NCBI RefSeq assembly: GCF_006861775.1
Contig: NZ_VDGG01000016.1
Coordinates: 1-64,000 of the forward strand
DNA: 64,000 bases
Direction: 5' to 3'
Origin: Psychrobacillus soli
GTDB lineage: Bacteria; Bacillota; Bacilli; Bacillales_A; Planococcaceae
Part shown: piece by piece, positions 1 to 9,357 of the stretch
Layout of the letters: every line of letters starts with the position of its first letter
Numbering within the stretch: position 1 is the first letter of the stretch
Position numbers and translations under genes: made by a program
Notes under the pieces: model-generated
What the model saw: the letters and a program-made list of their open reading frames with translations, nothing else
What the model was told of the DNA's origin: nothing
Databases searched by the model: none

Positions 1-82
1 CAACTTCGCGGTAAGAATAACGACCGGATAAATAGAGCAGAACAGCTTGATATTTTTCTTCTAAGCTAAATCGTTTTCTCAT
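1..82 (-). CDS. Transposase N-terminus (partial, cut by window start)
   Basis: The reverse strand opens with ATG at 82 and reads MRKRFSLEEKYQAVLLYL followed by SGRYSYREV before leaving the window. This is the start of the helix-turn-helix of IS3/IS150-type transposases (OrfA-like); the SLEEK...AVxLYLxGxYSYREI pattern is characteristic. Only 27 codons are visible, so completeness and IS family cannot be decided. It abuts a copy of the dispersed intergenic element on its 5' side. Confidence 0.7.
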   Translation of the reverse strand, partial: MRKRFSLEEKYQAVLLYLSGRYSYREV

Positions 83-106
83 ATTATGACATCCCATTCA
101 TGTGTC

Positions 107-240
107 TAATAAATGGGGTGCAGTGCACGTCCGCCTAAGCGGCGGTGAAGGCTCATCGCTTACCCGTGGGAAAGCGTACGACTGCAGCGAAAATCCTAGT
201 GGTCACCTAATAGTTCTGTTACGACGCATTATCCTTATTA
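107..240. repeat. MITE-like element, copy 1 (short)
   Basis: The gap 83-434 has no gene. It holds a copy of the dispersed GC-rich element: the TGCAGCGAAAATC core followed by GTGGTCACC and the right end GCATTATCCTTAT at 226-238, all shared with the copies near 13.1 and 20.4 kb. The left end (about 107-121) is a degenerate version of the same terminal repeat. There is no AGCAACCAAT array in this copy. An open frame crossing it is judged non-coding. Confidence 0.65.
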
Positions 241-434
241 TGTGCATCAATCCATTTTTGCTATATCGGGGAGGGACAGGCGCTTTAGCACTTTTGTTAC
301 GGAAACGAATGAGTATGCTCCGACACGCCATTTTTTTGATTGACTCTCAATGGAACTACCCTTTTTTAAATAGAAATATAATAGTATACTGAAAAGTGTT
401 TAGAACTTTCATACATAAAAGGAGCGTTAACAAC

Positions 435-1964
435 ATGCAATTGGAGAAATTAGAAAAAAGTATTTATGACTTAATTACCGAAACATCTACGAATCTTCCA
501 AAAGACGTACGACGCGCTATAAAAAAAGCAAAAGCAGCAGAAAATGCAGGTACACGAGCAGCCATGAGTTTAGATACCATCACGAATAATATTCAAATGG
601 CAGATAACAATGTTTCTCCTATTTGCCAAGATACTGGTTTACCAACATTCAAGATTAAAACACCAATTGGCGTTAACCAATTAGAAATAAAGGCAGCGAT
701 TAAACGTGCGATTGTAAGCGCTACAAAGGATGCAAAGCTTCGCCCTAACTCTGTAGATTCCCTAACGGGAGCAAATAGTGGTGACAACCTCGGTGAAGGT
801 ATTCCTGTTATCAAATTTGAACAATGGGAAGAAGATTATATTGAAATGAAGCTCATCTTAAAAGGTGGCGGCTGTGAAAACAAAAATATTCAATATAGCT
901 TACCAACTGAGTTAGAAGGTTTAGGTCGTGCTGGACGTGATTTAGATGGCATTCGTAAATGTATTTTACATTCTGTTTACCAAGCTCAAGGACAAGGTTG
1001 TTCTGCAGGCTTTATCGGAGTAGGTATTGGTGGTGATCGATCTTCTGGATATGATCTTGCAAAAGAACAATTATTCCGTCATGTCGAAGATACAAATCCA
1101 AATCCAGATCTTGCTAGTTTAGAAGCGTATATTGTAGAAAAAGCAAATACATTAGGTATTGGAACAATGGGCTTCGGCGGAGAAGCAACTTTACTTGGTT
1201 GTAAAGTTGGTGTCATGCACCGTATTCCAGCAAGTTTCTACGTATCTGTTGCATACAACTGTTGGGCATACCGTCGTATGGCAATTAATATTAATCCAAC
1301 GACTGGTGAAATTATCGAATGGCATTACCAAGACGGAGAAAAAATTGAATTCAAAGATGAAACTACGGAAGAAGCACCTAAAAAAGTAGTGGAACTTCAA
1401 GCTCCTATTACAGAAGAACAAATTCGTTCCCTTCAAGTTGGAGACGTCGTGTCTATTACTGGTCGCATGTATACAGGGCGCGATGCAATTCACCATCATT
1501 TAATGAGTAATGATGCGCCAGTTGATTTAGATGGGCATATTATTTATCACTGCGGTCCAGTTATGCAAAAAGATGATGAAGGTCAATGGCATGTGCGTGC
1601 TGCTGGTCCAACAACGTCTATTCGGGAAGAGCCTTATCAAGGCGATATTATGAAAAAATTTGGTATCCGCGCAGTAATCGGTAAGGGCGGTATGGGTCCG
1701 AAAACACTTGCGGCATTAGCAGAACATGGTGGCGTTTACTTGAATGCGATTGGCGGAGCAGCACAGTATTACGCTGACTGTATTAAAGATGTTGAAGGCG
1801 TTGATTTAATGGAGTTCGGTATTCCAGAAGCAATGTGGCATTTGCGTGTTGAGAACTTCACCGCTGTTGTAACGATGGACTCTCATGGAAACAGCTTACA
1901 TGCAGATGTAGATAAATCTTCCTTAGAAAAATTAGCGAACTATAAAGAGCCAGTTTATAATTAA
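435..1964 (+). CDS. fumA: Fumarate hydratase, class I (iron-sulfur)
   Basis: Interconverts fumarate and L-malate in the TCA cycle; cytoplasmic, 509 aa. The alpha part (about residues 1-300) carries three cysteines expected to bind the [4Fe-4S] cluster: C64 in SPICQDTG, C147 in GGGCENKN and C189 in GQGCSAG. The beta part starts near residue 325 with GDVVSITGRMYTGRDAIHHH. Alpha and beta are fused, as in the single-chain class I fumarases. The start at 435 follows AAAAGGAG at 8 nt; an upstream in-frame ATG at 396 has no SD. Class I enzymes are oxygen/peroxide labile, which fits the PerR-controlled iron exporter just downstream. Confidence 0.93.
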   Translation: MQLEKLEKSIYDLITETSTNLPKDVRRAIKKAKAAENAGTRAAMSLDTITNNIQMADNNVSPICQDTGLPTFKIKTPIGVNQLEIKAAIKRAIVSATKDAKLRPNSVDSLTGANSGDNLGEGIPVIKFEQWEEDYIEMKLILKGGGCENKNIQYSLPTELEGLGRAGRDLDGIRKCILHSVYQAQGQGCSAGFIGVGIGGDRSSGYDLAKEQLFRHVEDTNPNPDLASLEAYIVEKANTLGIGTMGFGGEATLLGCKVGVMHRIPASFYVSVAYNCWAYRRMAININPTTGEIIEWHYQDGEKIEFKDETTEEAPKKVVELQAPITEEQIRSLQVGDVVSITGRMYTGRDAIHHHLMSNDAPVDLDGHIIYHCGPVMQKDDEGQWHVRAAGPTTSIREEPYQGDIMKKFGIRAVIGKGGMGPKTLAALAEHGGVYLNAIGGAAQYYADCIKDVEGVDLMEFGIPEAMWHLRVENFTAVVTMDSHGNSLHADVDKSSLEKLANYKEPVYN

Positions 1965-1973
1965 TCTAATCTG

Positions 1974-2002
1974 TTGACGTTTCACCTCCACTACATTATA
2001 AT
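1974..2002 (+). promoter_or_regulatory. SigA promoter of pfeT
   Basis: TTGACG at 1974-1979 and TATAAT at 1997-2002, separated by exactly 17 bp. The -10 hexamer lies inside the PerR box, so a bound repressor would block RNA polymerase. Confidence 0.85.
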
Positions 2003-2010
2003 GATTATAA
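1996..2010 (+). promoter_or_regulatory. PerR box (operator)
   Basis: TTATAATGATTATAA is a perfect 7-1-7 inverted repeat equal to the Bacillus PerR consensus TTATAATNATTATAA. It differs from the Fur (TGATAAT) and Zur (TCGTAAT) consensus half-sites. It overlaps the -10 of the downstream ATPase, predicting peroxide induction. Confidence 0.9.
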
Positions 2011-2025
2011 ATTAGTAACGAATAT

Positions 2026-2058
2026 AAAATGGATTTCTACCCAGAAATCCATTTTTGC
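2026..2058 (+). terminator. Terminator-like hairpin in pfeT leader
   Basis: AAATGGATTTC, a short loop and GAAATCCATTT followed by TTGCTATTTTA. It may end the fumarase transcript, but it lies downstream of the pfeT promoter, inside its 5' leader. Confidence 0.6.
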
Positions 2059-2109
2059 TATTTTATACACTCAAATAAGAGTGAAATTCATTATCAGGGA
2101 GGGTACTAT

Positions 2110-4011
2110 ATGTCAACAGTACAAGAATTTATACCAAGAAAACCGATCACTCAAATAATAATACATCATGCAGAATTGGTAGCTGCACTATTTTCAGGGA
2201 TACTTATTTTAATTGCCTGGTTAGCTGGGAGCGAAACATTTTCTATTATTCTTTATATGCTAGCATTTGTAATCGGTGGATTTGCCAAAGCAAAAGAAGG
2301 TATCGAAGCTACGATACGTGACAAAGAGCTAAATGTGGAAATGCTAATGATTTTAGCAGCTATTGGCTCCTCTATCATCGGATATTGGACCGAGGGAGCT
2401 ATATTAATATTCATCTTCGCCGTTAGTGGTGCGTTAGAGACATATACGATGAATAAAAGCAATAAAGAAATCTCTTCATTAATGGAGCTTCAACCAGAAG
2501 AAGCTTGGAAACTAAACAGTGACGGGCTGACGACTCGCGTTTCTATTAGTGAACTTACGTTAGGAGATCATTTAGTTGTAAAACCGGGAGAACGGATTCC
2601 TACTGACGGAATCGTTATGCTTGGAGCAACATCCATTGATGAAGCGGCAATTAGTGGTGAATCACTCCCCGTATCAAAGCAAGTAAATGATGAATTATTT
2701 GCCGGTACAGTTAATATTAGTGGCGCTATTACAATGGAAATGACAAAAGCAAACGAAGATTCTCTTTTTCAAAAAATTATTCAATTAGTTCAGTCTGCTC
2801 AAGATGAGAAATCACCTGCACAGCAATTTATCGAAAGATTTGAAGGCACTTACGTTAAGGTTGTACTTATTGCAGTTGGTTTCATGCTATTCCTTCCACA
2901 CTTTTTACTCGGATGGGATTGGAACACTACTTTCTATCGTGCGATGGTTTTATTAGTAGTGGCATCGCCTTGTGCACCTGTTGCTTCTATCATGCCAGCA
3001 ACACTTGCGGCCATTTCAAATGGAGCAAAAAGTGGTATTTTGTTTAAAGGTGGCGTTCACTTAGAAAACGTCAGTGAGATGAAAGCAATTGCACTCGACA
3101 AAACTGGAACGCTAACACAAGGCAAGCCAGTTGTTACAGACTTCTTCGTTCGGGAAGATTTAGAATTGCACGCTACACTAACTACATTGGCAACGATAGA
3201 AGCGCAGTCCAATCATCCTTTAGCACAAGCAATTACAGCCTATGCCAAGTCAAAAGGAATTGGAAAGCTCCCTCATCTTCCTATTGAGGATAGAGCTGGC
3301 TATGGTATACAAGCGAACATCAATGGGCAAACAGTACTCGTTGGTAAACCTGACTTTGTAAATAAAGAAGATGCACTCGCATTCCATCATGGTATTGCAG
3401 AAACATTAGCAGCAGAAGGAAAAACGGTTATCTTTATGCGAGATGAAAAAGGAATTGCTGCAGCGGCCGCATTAAAAGACACCGTACGTGAGGAAGCGAA
3501 AGAAGCGATAAAACTTCTCCACTCATTAGGTATTAAAACAGTTATGCTCACTGGAGACAATGAAACAACCGCAAAAGTAATTGCGAAAGAAGCGGGAATC
3601 GATCATTATATCGCTGAATGTCTTCCGGAAACAAAAGTAGAACATATGAAGGTGCTTTTGAAAGAGTATAAATTTGTAGGAATGGTTGGAGATGGTATTA
3701 ATGATGCTCCTGCACTTGCAACAGCGACGACAGGATTTGCGATGGGCGAAGGAACATATGTAGCACTCGAAACTGCCGATGTTGTCCTTATGAAAAATGA
3801 TTTATCGAAAATTGCTTATGCCGTAAAAATGTCCCGTAAAATGCAACGAATTGTGAAACAAAATATTATTTTTTCTATCGCTGTCATAACCGTGTTAATC
3901 ATTTCTAATTTCTTACAAGCGGTAGACTTACCTTTAGGAGTTATTGGTCATGAAGGAAGTACAATTTTAGTAATTTTAAATGGTTTAAGGATGCTAAATA
4001 GAAATGCGTAA
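2110..4011 (+). CDS. pfeT: P1B-4 metal-transporting ATPase, PfeT/ZosA type (Fe(II) efflux)
   Basis: Membrane pump, 633 aa, that uses ATP to export divalent metal, probably Fe(II). The intramembrane SPC motif (S286-P287-C288) with HEGST at about residue 614 in the last transmembrane region is the P1B-4 signature; CPC-type zinc/copper pumps differ. The phosphorylation site DKTGT begins at D330, TGDN and GDGINDAPAL follow. No N-terminal heavy-metal domain. In B. subtilis the homologue PfeT (formerly ZosA) is PerR regulated and exports Fe(II); the perfect PerR box upstream supports the same role. The start at 2110 follows AGGGAGGG; an in-frame ATG at 2029 lies in the leader hairpin and is unlikely. 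Confidence 0.92.
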   Translation: MSTVQEFIPRKPITQIIIHHAELVAALFSGILILIAWLAGSETFSIILYMLAFVIGGFAKAKEGIEATIRDKELNVEMLMILAAIGSSIIGYWTEGAILIFIFAVSGALETYTMNKSNKEISSLMELQPEEAWKLNSDGLTTRVSISELTLGDHLVVKPGERIPTDGIVMLGATSIDEAAISGESLPVSKQVNDELFAGTVNISGAITMEMTKANEDSLFQKIIQLVQSAQDEKSPAQQFIERFEGTYVKVVLIAVGFMLFLPHFLLGWDWNTTFYRAMVLLVVASPCAPVASIMPATLAAISNGAKSGILFKGGVHLENVSEMKAIALDKTGTLTQGKPVVTDFFVREDLELHATLTTLATIEAQSNHPLAQAITAYAKSKGIGKLPHLPIEDRAGYGIQANINGQTVLVGKPDFVNKEDALAFHHGIAETLAAEGKTVIFMRDEKGIAAAAALKDTVREEAKEAIKLLHSLGIKTVMLTGDNETTAKVIAKEAGIDHYIAECLPETKVEHMKVLLKEYKFVGMVGDGINDAPALATATTGFAMGEGTYVALETADVVLMKNDLSKIAYAVKMSRKMQRIVKQNIIFSIAVITVLIISNFLQAVDLPLGVIGHEGSTILVILNGLRMLNRNA

Positions 4012-4046
4012 AAAAGCAGAAGGGTTATTTCCCCTCTGCTTTTTCT
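4012..4046. terminator. Bidirectional terminator, pfeT / yihY
   Basis: AAAAAGCAGAAGGG and its complement around TTATTT, with A-run and T-run flanks. It includes the last codons of the convergent yihY-like gene. Confidence 0.85.
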
Positions 4047-4990
4047 ATTGCTATTTTACGTTCTTGCGCAACAGCATTTATTTGACCACCTATTAATAGT
4101 AAAATTCCGGAGATGTACAGCCATAACATAAGTACAATGATCCCTCCTATACTACCATAAGTGGAAGAGTAATTTCCAAAATTACTAACATAGTAAGAAA
4201 AACCTAGAGATACGATAATCCATCCTACTGTTGCAAACAATGCTCCCGGTAATACACTACGTAAAAAAAGTTTTTGGTTTGGTACAATCCAAAACAATGC
4301 AATTAACACAATTAGCATAATTAGCGGAGTAATCGTCCATCTCAAGTTATTCCATAGTTTTATAAATCCTTCTTCAAAACCAAAATAAGAAAATAAGATA
4401 GTACCAATCTGTTGGCCGAACACTGGCAAGACAAGTGCTATGACAAACAAAACAATCATTAGTAATGTGAAGATAACGGATAAACCTCGTACGATAAAAA
4501 AAGGTCGAGTTTCGTCGAGATTATACGATCTATTTAATGATTTTACTATTGCATTCATTCCATTAGAAGCTGACCAAATAGTGCCGATAATCCCGAATGA
4601 TAACAAACCACCATTTCTAGTTATTAATATATCTGAAATAGTATCTTCTATAAGAATATAAACATCCTGTGGAGCATAATTTTCTAGAAAGCGAAATACT
4701 TGCGCCTCTTCCAAATTTAAATATGGTAATAACGTAACAATAAAAATAAGTAAAGGAAATAATGATAATAAAAAGAAGTACGCAAGTTGAGCTGCTAATC
4801 CTGTTAAATCTGTTTTTTGAATATGTACGATTAAATGTTTAAAATACCCTTCCCATGTCGTTAGATCTTGGGGCTCTTCTATCTTTTTTTCTTTCTTTTT
4901 TATATGAAGAAATTTTAACTTACTAAACCAATTAGTCGAGGATGAAGAACGCTCTTCATCAACATGATTTTGATCCTGTTTATGTTTCAC
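4025..4990 (-). CDS. YihY/BrkB-family inner membrane protein
   Basis: Polytopic membrane protein of the YihY (BrkB) family, about 320 aa, function not firmly established (once annotated as ribonuclease BN, since withdrawn). A charged N-terminus of about 70 residues is followed by roughly six hydrophobic segments with family motifs such as LAAQLAYFFLLSLFPLL and a glycine-rich YGSIGGIIVLMLWLY stretch. I prefer the GTG at 4990, with AGGAGAGG 5 nt upstream, over the ATG at 5014, which overlaps the stop of the upstream YtxH gene without an SD. It is co-transcribed with ytxH, so a stress-linked envelope role is plausible. Confidence 0.85.
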   Translation of the reverse strand: MKHKQDQNHVDEERSSSSTNWFSKLKFLHIKKKEKKIEEPQDLTTWEGYFKHLIVHIQKTDLTGLAAQLAYFFLLSLFPLLIFIVTLLPYLNLEEAQVFRFLENYAPQDVYILIEDTISDILITRNGGLLSFGIIGTIWSASNGMNAIVKSLNRSYNLDETRPFFIVRGLSVIFTLLMIVLFVIALVLPVFGQQIGTILFSYFGFEEGFIKLWNNLRWTITPLIMLIVLIALFWIVPNQKLFLRSVLPGALFATVGWIIVSLGFSYYVSNFGNYSSTYGSIGGIIVLMLWLYISGILLLIGGQINAVAQERKIAIEKAEGK

Positions 4991-5013
4991 TTCATCCTCT
5001 CCTTCTATGTTCA

Positions 5014-5388
5014 TTATTGTTTAACGATATGCTCATCCGTTTCAGGAACGACAATCGATTTGTATTCCTCTTTGGATTGCTCAAATGCTTCTTTCGTATC
5101 AGTTAAAAGTGTTTTGACTTGAGGTGTCATTTCTTTTACTTCATTTACTTTTTGCGATATGTACGTCGCATCAGAATTAATTTGTTCGTAGAATGATTTC
5201 CATTTTGTAAATTGATCTTCAATAGTTGTTATTAGTTCCTGTCTATTTGTACTGTAGTATTTTATTTGACGTCCGATACTTTTCGATTTATAGAGAACTG
5301 CATTTCTTGTCTTATTATCTAACATAGTTAATGCACCACCAATAAGAGCACCACATACTACGCCTTTAATAAATTTGCTTTCACCCAT
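5014..5388 (-). CDS. ytxH: YtxH-domain general stress protein
   Basis: Small protein, 124 aa. A hydrophobic glycine-rich N-terminal segment (FIKGVVCGALIGGALTML) typical of YtxH is followed by a charged helical, coiled-coil-like region. B. subtilis ytxH belongs to the SigB/SigH general stress genes. Here a good SigB-like promoter lies 38 nt upstream of the start. The start follows GGAGG at 7 nt. The stop codon overlaps the first possible start of the YihY-like gene, so the two form an operon. Molecular role unknown. Confidence 0.85.
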   Translation of the reverse strand: MGESKFIKGVVCGALIGGALTMLDNKTRNAVLYKSKSIGRQIKYYSTNRQELITTIEDQFTKWKSFYEQINSDATYISQKVNEVKEMTPQVKTLLTDTKEAFEQSKEEYKSIVVPETDEHIVKQ

Positions 5389-5425
5389 CTCATAACCTCC
5401 GTATGTAACTTGATATGTATTAATT

Positions 5426-5451
5426 ATACCCCTGACTCGGAGGAATAAAAC
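5426..5451 (-). promoter_or_regulatory. SigB-like promoter of ytxH operon
   Basis: On the reverse strand, GTTTTA (5446-5451), 14-bp spacer, GGGTAT (5426-5431). The B. subtilis SigB consensus is GTTTAA-N12-15-GGGTAT, so there is one mismatch. Confidence 0.7.
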
Positions 5452-5586
5452 AACGTATTTCTTATTTAAATTTTAAAATTCTCTTGACTACGCCTCTAAT
5501 TTATTGAATATTAGCAATAGGGGAAAATCTAATAGAAAGGGAAGAAAGGTTTATCGAATAAAAACTAGAAAAGGAGTTTTTTTAAA

Positions 5587-6954
5587 ATGGAGAAGTTGAA
5601 TGAGATTTTAGGCAGCATTTCTTCTGTCATATGGGGAATACCGCTCCTCATTTTAATCGTTGGGACGGGTATTTATTTAACAGTACGAGTAGGTGTACTA
5701 CAAATAAGGTTATTGCCTGCAGCTTTAAAACTAGTATTCTCTAGAAATCATGACAAGTCGGCTGAAGGGGATATTTCTCAATTCCAAGCACTTACCACTG
5801 CTCTAGCTGCAACGGTTGGTACCGGTAATATCGTTGGGGTCGCAACTGCAGTTGTTCTTGGTGGTCCAGGTGCCATATTTTGGATGTGGGTTTCTGCATT
5901 CTTTGGGATGGCAACAAAATATAGTGAAGCTATATTAGCGGTAAGATTTCGCGTGAAAGACGCTAAAGGTCAAATGGCCGGTGGTCCGATGTACTATTTA
6001 GAGCATGGGCTTAAGCAAAAATGGCTAGCTGTATTGTTTGCAATTTTTGGTGCGCTTGCAGCATTCGGTATTGGTAACGGAACACAATCTAACTCTGTTG
6101 CTGGAGTTGTAAAATCGACATTTGGTTTAGAAACTTGGATTACTGGAGCGGTTCTTATGTTATTTACCGCACTTGTTATTCTTGGAGGTATTAAGTCAAT
6201 CGGTAATGTAACAGCAATTTTTGTACCTATCATGGCGGTATTCTATTTAATAGCAGGTCTATTGGTTATGATTATGAATATTACTGCAATTCCTGACGCA
6301 TTTGCTACTATTTTTAGAATGGCATTTTCCGGTGAGGCTGCTGTTGGTGGGGCAATTGGTGCCGCTATTCGATATGGTATTGCTCGTGGCGTGTTCTCCA
6401 ATGAAGCCGGACTCGGGTCTGCTCCTATTGCTGCAGCTGCTGCAAAAACGGATTTACCTGGACGACAAGCACTTGTTTCGATGACACAGGTATTTTTGGA
6501 CACATTCCTTATTTGTTCAATTACTGGCGTTACAATCGTCATGTCTGGTATGTACAAAGATACTAGTCTTGCTGCAAACGAGTTAACATCTGCATCTTTC
6601 GGACATTTCTTAGGTGACTTTGGACCATATGTTGTAGCGATTGGATTAATCTTTTTTGCTACTTCTACTATTTTTGGATGGGCTTATTACGGTGAAAAAT
6701 GTTTCCAGTACTTATTTAAAAATCCTTCTTTATTGATCATTTATCGTATCGCATTTGTTATTATGGTACCTATCGGAGCTGTCGTTTCGCTTGATCTTAT
6801 CTGGACTTTCTCCGATATCGCAAACGGCTTGATGGCGATTCCGAACTTAATAGGTTTACTTGGACTTTCTGGTATTGTAATATATGAAACAAAACGGATT
6901 CAAGAAAAGTTAAAAGAAGAAAAGGCTGCTGCTAAAGCTGCAAAGTCAATTTAG
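5587..6954 (+). CDS. Alanine/glycine:cation symporter (AGCS) family transporter
   Basis: Sodium-coupled amino-acid importer with about 10-11 transmembrane segments, 455 aa, the usual AGCS length. Family features: GIYLTVRVGVLQIR near residue 30, the ALAATVGTGNIVGVATAV segment near residue 70, and GVFSNEAGLGSAPIAAAAAKT near residue 270. Related proteins import alanine, glycine or glutamine (B. subtilis AlsT was re-assigned to glutamine), so the substrate is not certain. The start follows AAAAGGAG at 10 nt. Monocistronic, or read through into the following yfkK-like gene. Confidence 0.92.
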   Translation: MEKLNEILGSISSVIWGIPLLILIVGTGIYLTVRVGVLQIRLLPAALKLVFSRNHDKSAEGDISQFQALTTALAATVGTGNIVGVATAVVLGGPGAIFWMWVSAFFGMATKYSEAILAVRFRVKDAKGQMAGGPMYYLEHGLKQKWLAVLFAIFGALAAFGIGNGTQSNSVAGVVKSTFGLETWITGAVLMLFTALVILGGIKSIGNVTAIFVPIMAVFYLIAGLLVMIMNITAIPDAFATIFRMAFSGEAAVGGAIGAAIRYGIARGVFSNEAGLGSAPIAAAAAKTDLPGRQALVSMTQVFLDTFLICSITGVTIVMSGMYKDTSLAANELTSASFGHFLGDFGPYVVAIGLIFFATSTIFGWAYYGEKCFQYLFKNPSLLIIYRIAFVIMVPIGAVVSLDLIWTFSDIANGLMAIPNLIGLLGLSGIVIYETKRIQEKLKEEKAAAKAAKSI

Positions 6955-7019
6955 TATTTGACAATCGAACTTAGGCGTGAAATGATAAAGTTCTAATGTA
7001 TGAAAGGTAGGAATACAAA

Positions 7020-7241
7020 ATGAATTTATCAGAACCATCTGTTGAAAATGTTGCGTTTATGATTGAGACTATAAAAGAAAAGCTTCGTATGGTAAATGTC
7101 GATGCAATGAAATCCGAACATTTTAATGCATCTCAATATGAAGATTTAGTCTATCTATATGAAATGGTGAAAAAAAGAGATTCTTTTAGCCCAAGTGAAA
7201 TGCAAGCTATTGCCGCTGAACTTGGAAGTTTACGCAAATAA
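7020..7241 (+). CDS. UPF0435/DUF1128 protein, YfkK-like
   Basis: Small soluble protein, 73 aa, matching the YfkK/DUF1128 family in length and in the pattern [13 protein letters not shown]...[25 protein letters not shown]. Predicted mostly alpha-helical; function unknown. The start follows GAAAGGTAGG at 8 nt. A strong bidirectional terminator directly follows the stop. Confidence 0.85.
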   Translation: MNLSEPSVENVAFMIETIKEKLRMVNVDAMKSEHFNASQYEDLVYLYEMVKKRDSFSPSEMQAIAAELGSLRK

Positions 7242-7281
7242 AAAATTCCTTCCCAATGTAACGTTGGGAAGGAATTTTTTA
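7242..7281. terminator. Bidirectional terminator after yfkK-like gene / psuG
   Basis: AAAATTCCTTCCCAA and its perfect complement around TGTAACG, with A-run and T-run flanks. Confidence 0.9.
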
Positions 7282-7299
7282 TTTTTTGACCGGACAAAA

Positions 7300-8208
7300 T
7301 TATTTATTCAATTCAACTGCGATTTGAGCTCCAACTCTTGCATTGTTATACACAAGTTCGATGTTCGATTCTAATGATTTACCTTCAGTTAATTCTTTTA
7401 CTTTTCCAAGTAAGAAAGGTGTCACGTCTTTCCCTTTAATACCGTTTTCATCTGCTTCTTTTAAAGCTGTATGGATGATGTCATTGATATAAGCTTCGTC
7501 TAATGAGAATTCTGCTGGAATTGGGTTTGCAATAATTGCTCCTCCGTTTAATCCTAGCTCCCATTTCACTTTAAGCATATCAGCCACTTCTTTAGGCTCG
7601 TCTAAACGGAAGTTAGCAGCAAATTGACTCGTTGCTGTGTAGAAAGCTGGGAATGCATCTGTTCCGAAACCTACTACTGGCACACCTTTTGTTTCTAAAT
7701 ATTCTAATGTTAATCCGATATCCAAAATAGATTTTGCTCCAGCGCATACTACTGCTACATTTGTAGAAGCTAGTTCTTCTAGATCAGCTGAAATATCCAT
7801 TGTCGTTTCAGCACCTCTATGCACACCACCAATACCACCTGTTACGAACATTTTAATGCCTGCAAGCTCCGCACAAATCATCGTTGTTGCAACTGTAGTA
7901 GCGCCAATTTCTTTAGAAGCAACTACATATGCAAGATCTCTTCTAGATGTTTTTCTTACATTTTTACTTGTAGCAAGCGTTTCAAGATCTTCGTTTGAAA
8001 GACCGATTTTAATCTCGCCATCCATGATCGCAATTGTTGCCGGTACTGCTCCATTTTCACGAATAATTTGTTCCACTTTTTTAGCCATTTCTACGTTTTG
8101 TGGATAAGGCATACCATGTGAAATAATTGTTGATTCTAAAGCTACGATTGGTTTCCCAGCCGCCATTCCTTGTTCTACTTCTTGTGAGTATGATAAATAT
8201 TGTTTCAT
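7300..8208 (-). CDS. psuG: Pseudouridine-5'-phosphate glycosidase
   Basis: Cleaves pseudouridine 5'-phosphate to uracil and ribose 5-phosphate; cytoplasmic, Mn-dependent in characterised homologues. 302 aa, the family's usual length, with conserved blocks [17 protein letters not shown] near the N-terminus, [22 protein letters not shown] near residue 120 and [19 protein letters not shown] near 155. Its start overlaps the stop of the upstream kinase by 4 nt (ATGA), showing translational coupling. Kinase and glycosidase together form the two-step pseudouridine degradation pathway. Confidence 0.95.
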   Translation of the reverse strand: MKQYLSYSQEVEQGMAAGKPIVALESTIISHGMPYPQNVEMAKKVEQIIRENGAVPATIAIMDGEIKIGLSNEDLETLATSKNVRKTSRRDLAYVVASKEIGATTVATTMICAELAGIKMFVTGGIGGVHRGAETTMDISADLEELASTNVAVVCAGAKSILDIGLTLEYLETKGVPVVGFGTDAFPAFYTATSQFAANFRLDEPKEVADMLKVKWELGLNGGAIIANPIPAEFSLDEAYINDIIHTALKEADENGIKGKDVTPFLLGKVKELTEGKSLESNIELVYNNARVGAQIAVELNK

Positions 8209-9305
8209 AATCTATATTCCTCCATTTCATTTTTTAAACCGATTTTTGTAAGTTCCGTACGAACTGTTTCAGGGGACTGAAGTGTTTTATTGGCATTGAC
8301 CATCCCTGTTTGTACCGCTTCGTTTATCAGGGCGCCTTCTAGCCATGCATGTAATGTTCCAGAAACAAATGCGTCTCCTGCTCCCGTTACATCTACTATG
8401 TCATCTGCATGTATTGCTGGTGCTATAGTTGTATCAATCTGCGGTCCAGCAACTACGACACCTTTGCTACCACCTGTTACAACTACTTGTTTTATTCCTT
8501 TTTCTACAAATAATTCTGCTGCTTTTTTCCATGAAGAGTCGTCTTCTATGGTCATTTGGAAATAAGTTTCCGCCTCATCTTTATTCGTTATTAACCACTC
8601 GATCCCTTCTAAAGACTCAGGCATTCTATTCATCTTAGGCGAAGAAACCGGAATAATTGCGAGTGGTATTTTATAACCTATTGAAATAGCTTGTACATAT
8701 TCAATTACGTCTTTTGGACAATTCATATCAATGATTAGCAGTTGAGCATTCGTTAAATGTGTTTCTTGCTTCTTCAAATATTCCACTGTAAATTGATCGT
8801 AAATGTCCATGTTTGCTAATGCGAACAACATTTCTCCATGTGTATCTAATATCGCGGAGTATGTCCCTGTGTGATAATTTGATAATTTTTCAACAGAAAA
8901 TAAATTCATCCAAGGGCTCGAAGCTTTTTCGATGGATTCATATTCCATGTCATTGCCTACTACAGTAAGCATGCGTACACTATGACCTAATCTTCCCAAG
9001 TTTTCAGCAATATTCCTTGCAACTCCACCAATGCTTTGTAAGCTAGTCGTTGGATTGGACGTACCCATTTGCAAGTTGCTTTTTACTATATATTTCCTGT
9101 CTACATTTGCTCCGCCAATACAAATAATTTCTTTGTTTTCAGGTAAAATATAGGCTCTTCCAGTTATCTTTCCACTTTTTATAAGCCCGGAAATAATATT
9201 AGCAACAGCAGGTCTAGACATTTGTAATTCATTTGCAATTTCTAACTGAGAAGCGTATGGATTCTTTTTAAGATAGTTCAAAATCTTAACTTCTTTTGAG
9301 TCCAA
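8205..9305 (-). CDS. psuK: Pseudouridine kinase (PfkB family) with N-terminal winged HTH
   Basis: Phosphorylates pseudouridine to pseudouridine 5'-phosphate for the downstream PsuG. 366 aa. Residues 1-58 form a winged helix-turn-helix ([27 protein letters not shown]); the PfkB/ribokinase domain follows, with [10 protein letters not shown] and the catalytic [10 protein letters not shown] motif near residue 305. The HTH-kinase arrangement recurs in PfkB-family proteins next to psuG and may let the enzyme regulate its own operon. The start follows AAAGGAGGAAATTAG. Confidence 0.92.
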   Translation of the reverse strand: MDSKEVKILNYLKKNPYASQLEIANELQMSRPAVANIISGLIKSGKITGRAYILPENKEIICIGGANVDRKYIVKSNLQMGTSNPTTSLQSIGGVARNIAENLGRLGHSVRMLTVVGNDMEYESIEKASSPWMNLFSVEKLSNYHTGTYSAILDTHGEMLFALANMDIYDQFTVEYLKKQETHLTNAQLLIIDMNCPKDVIEYVQAISIGYKIPLAIIPVSSPKMNRMPESLEGIEWLITNKDEAETYFQMTIEDDSSWKKAAELFVEKGIKQVVVTGGSKGVVVAGPQIDTTIAPAIHADDIVDVTGAGDAFVSGTLHAWLEGALINEAVQTGMVNANKTLQSPETVRTELTKIGLKNEMEEYRL

Positions 9306-9357
9306 CTAATTTCCTCCTTTCTTTCAAGAATCAAATTCACCTTGGCGTATTTGCGTC

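Noticed and set aside
102-392. 96-codon open frame upstream of the fumarase gene
   Set aside because: It runs through the MITE-like copy 1, has no SD and no protein-like composition; the frame is a by-product of the repeat.
2029-2109. N-terminal extension of the PfeT protein
   Set aside because: It would be translated from the leader hairpin without an SD; AGGGAGGG and family length favour the start at 2110.
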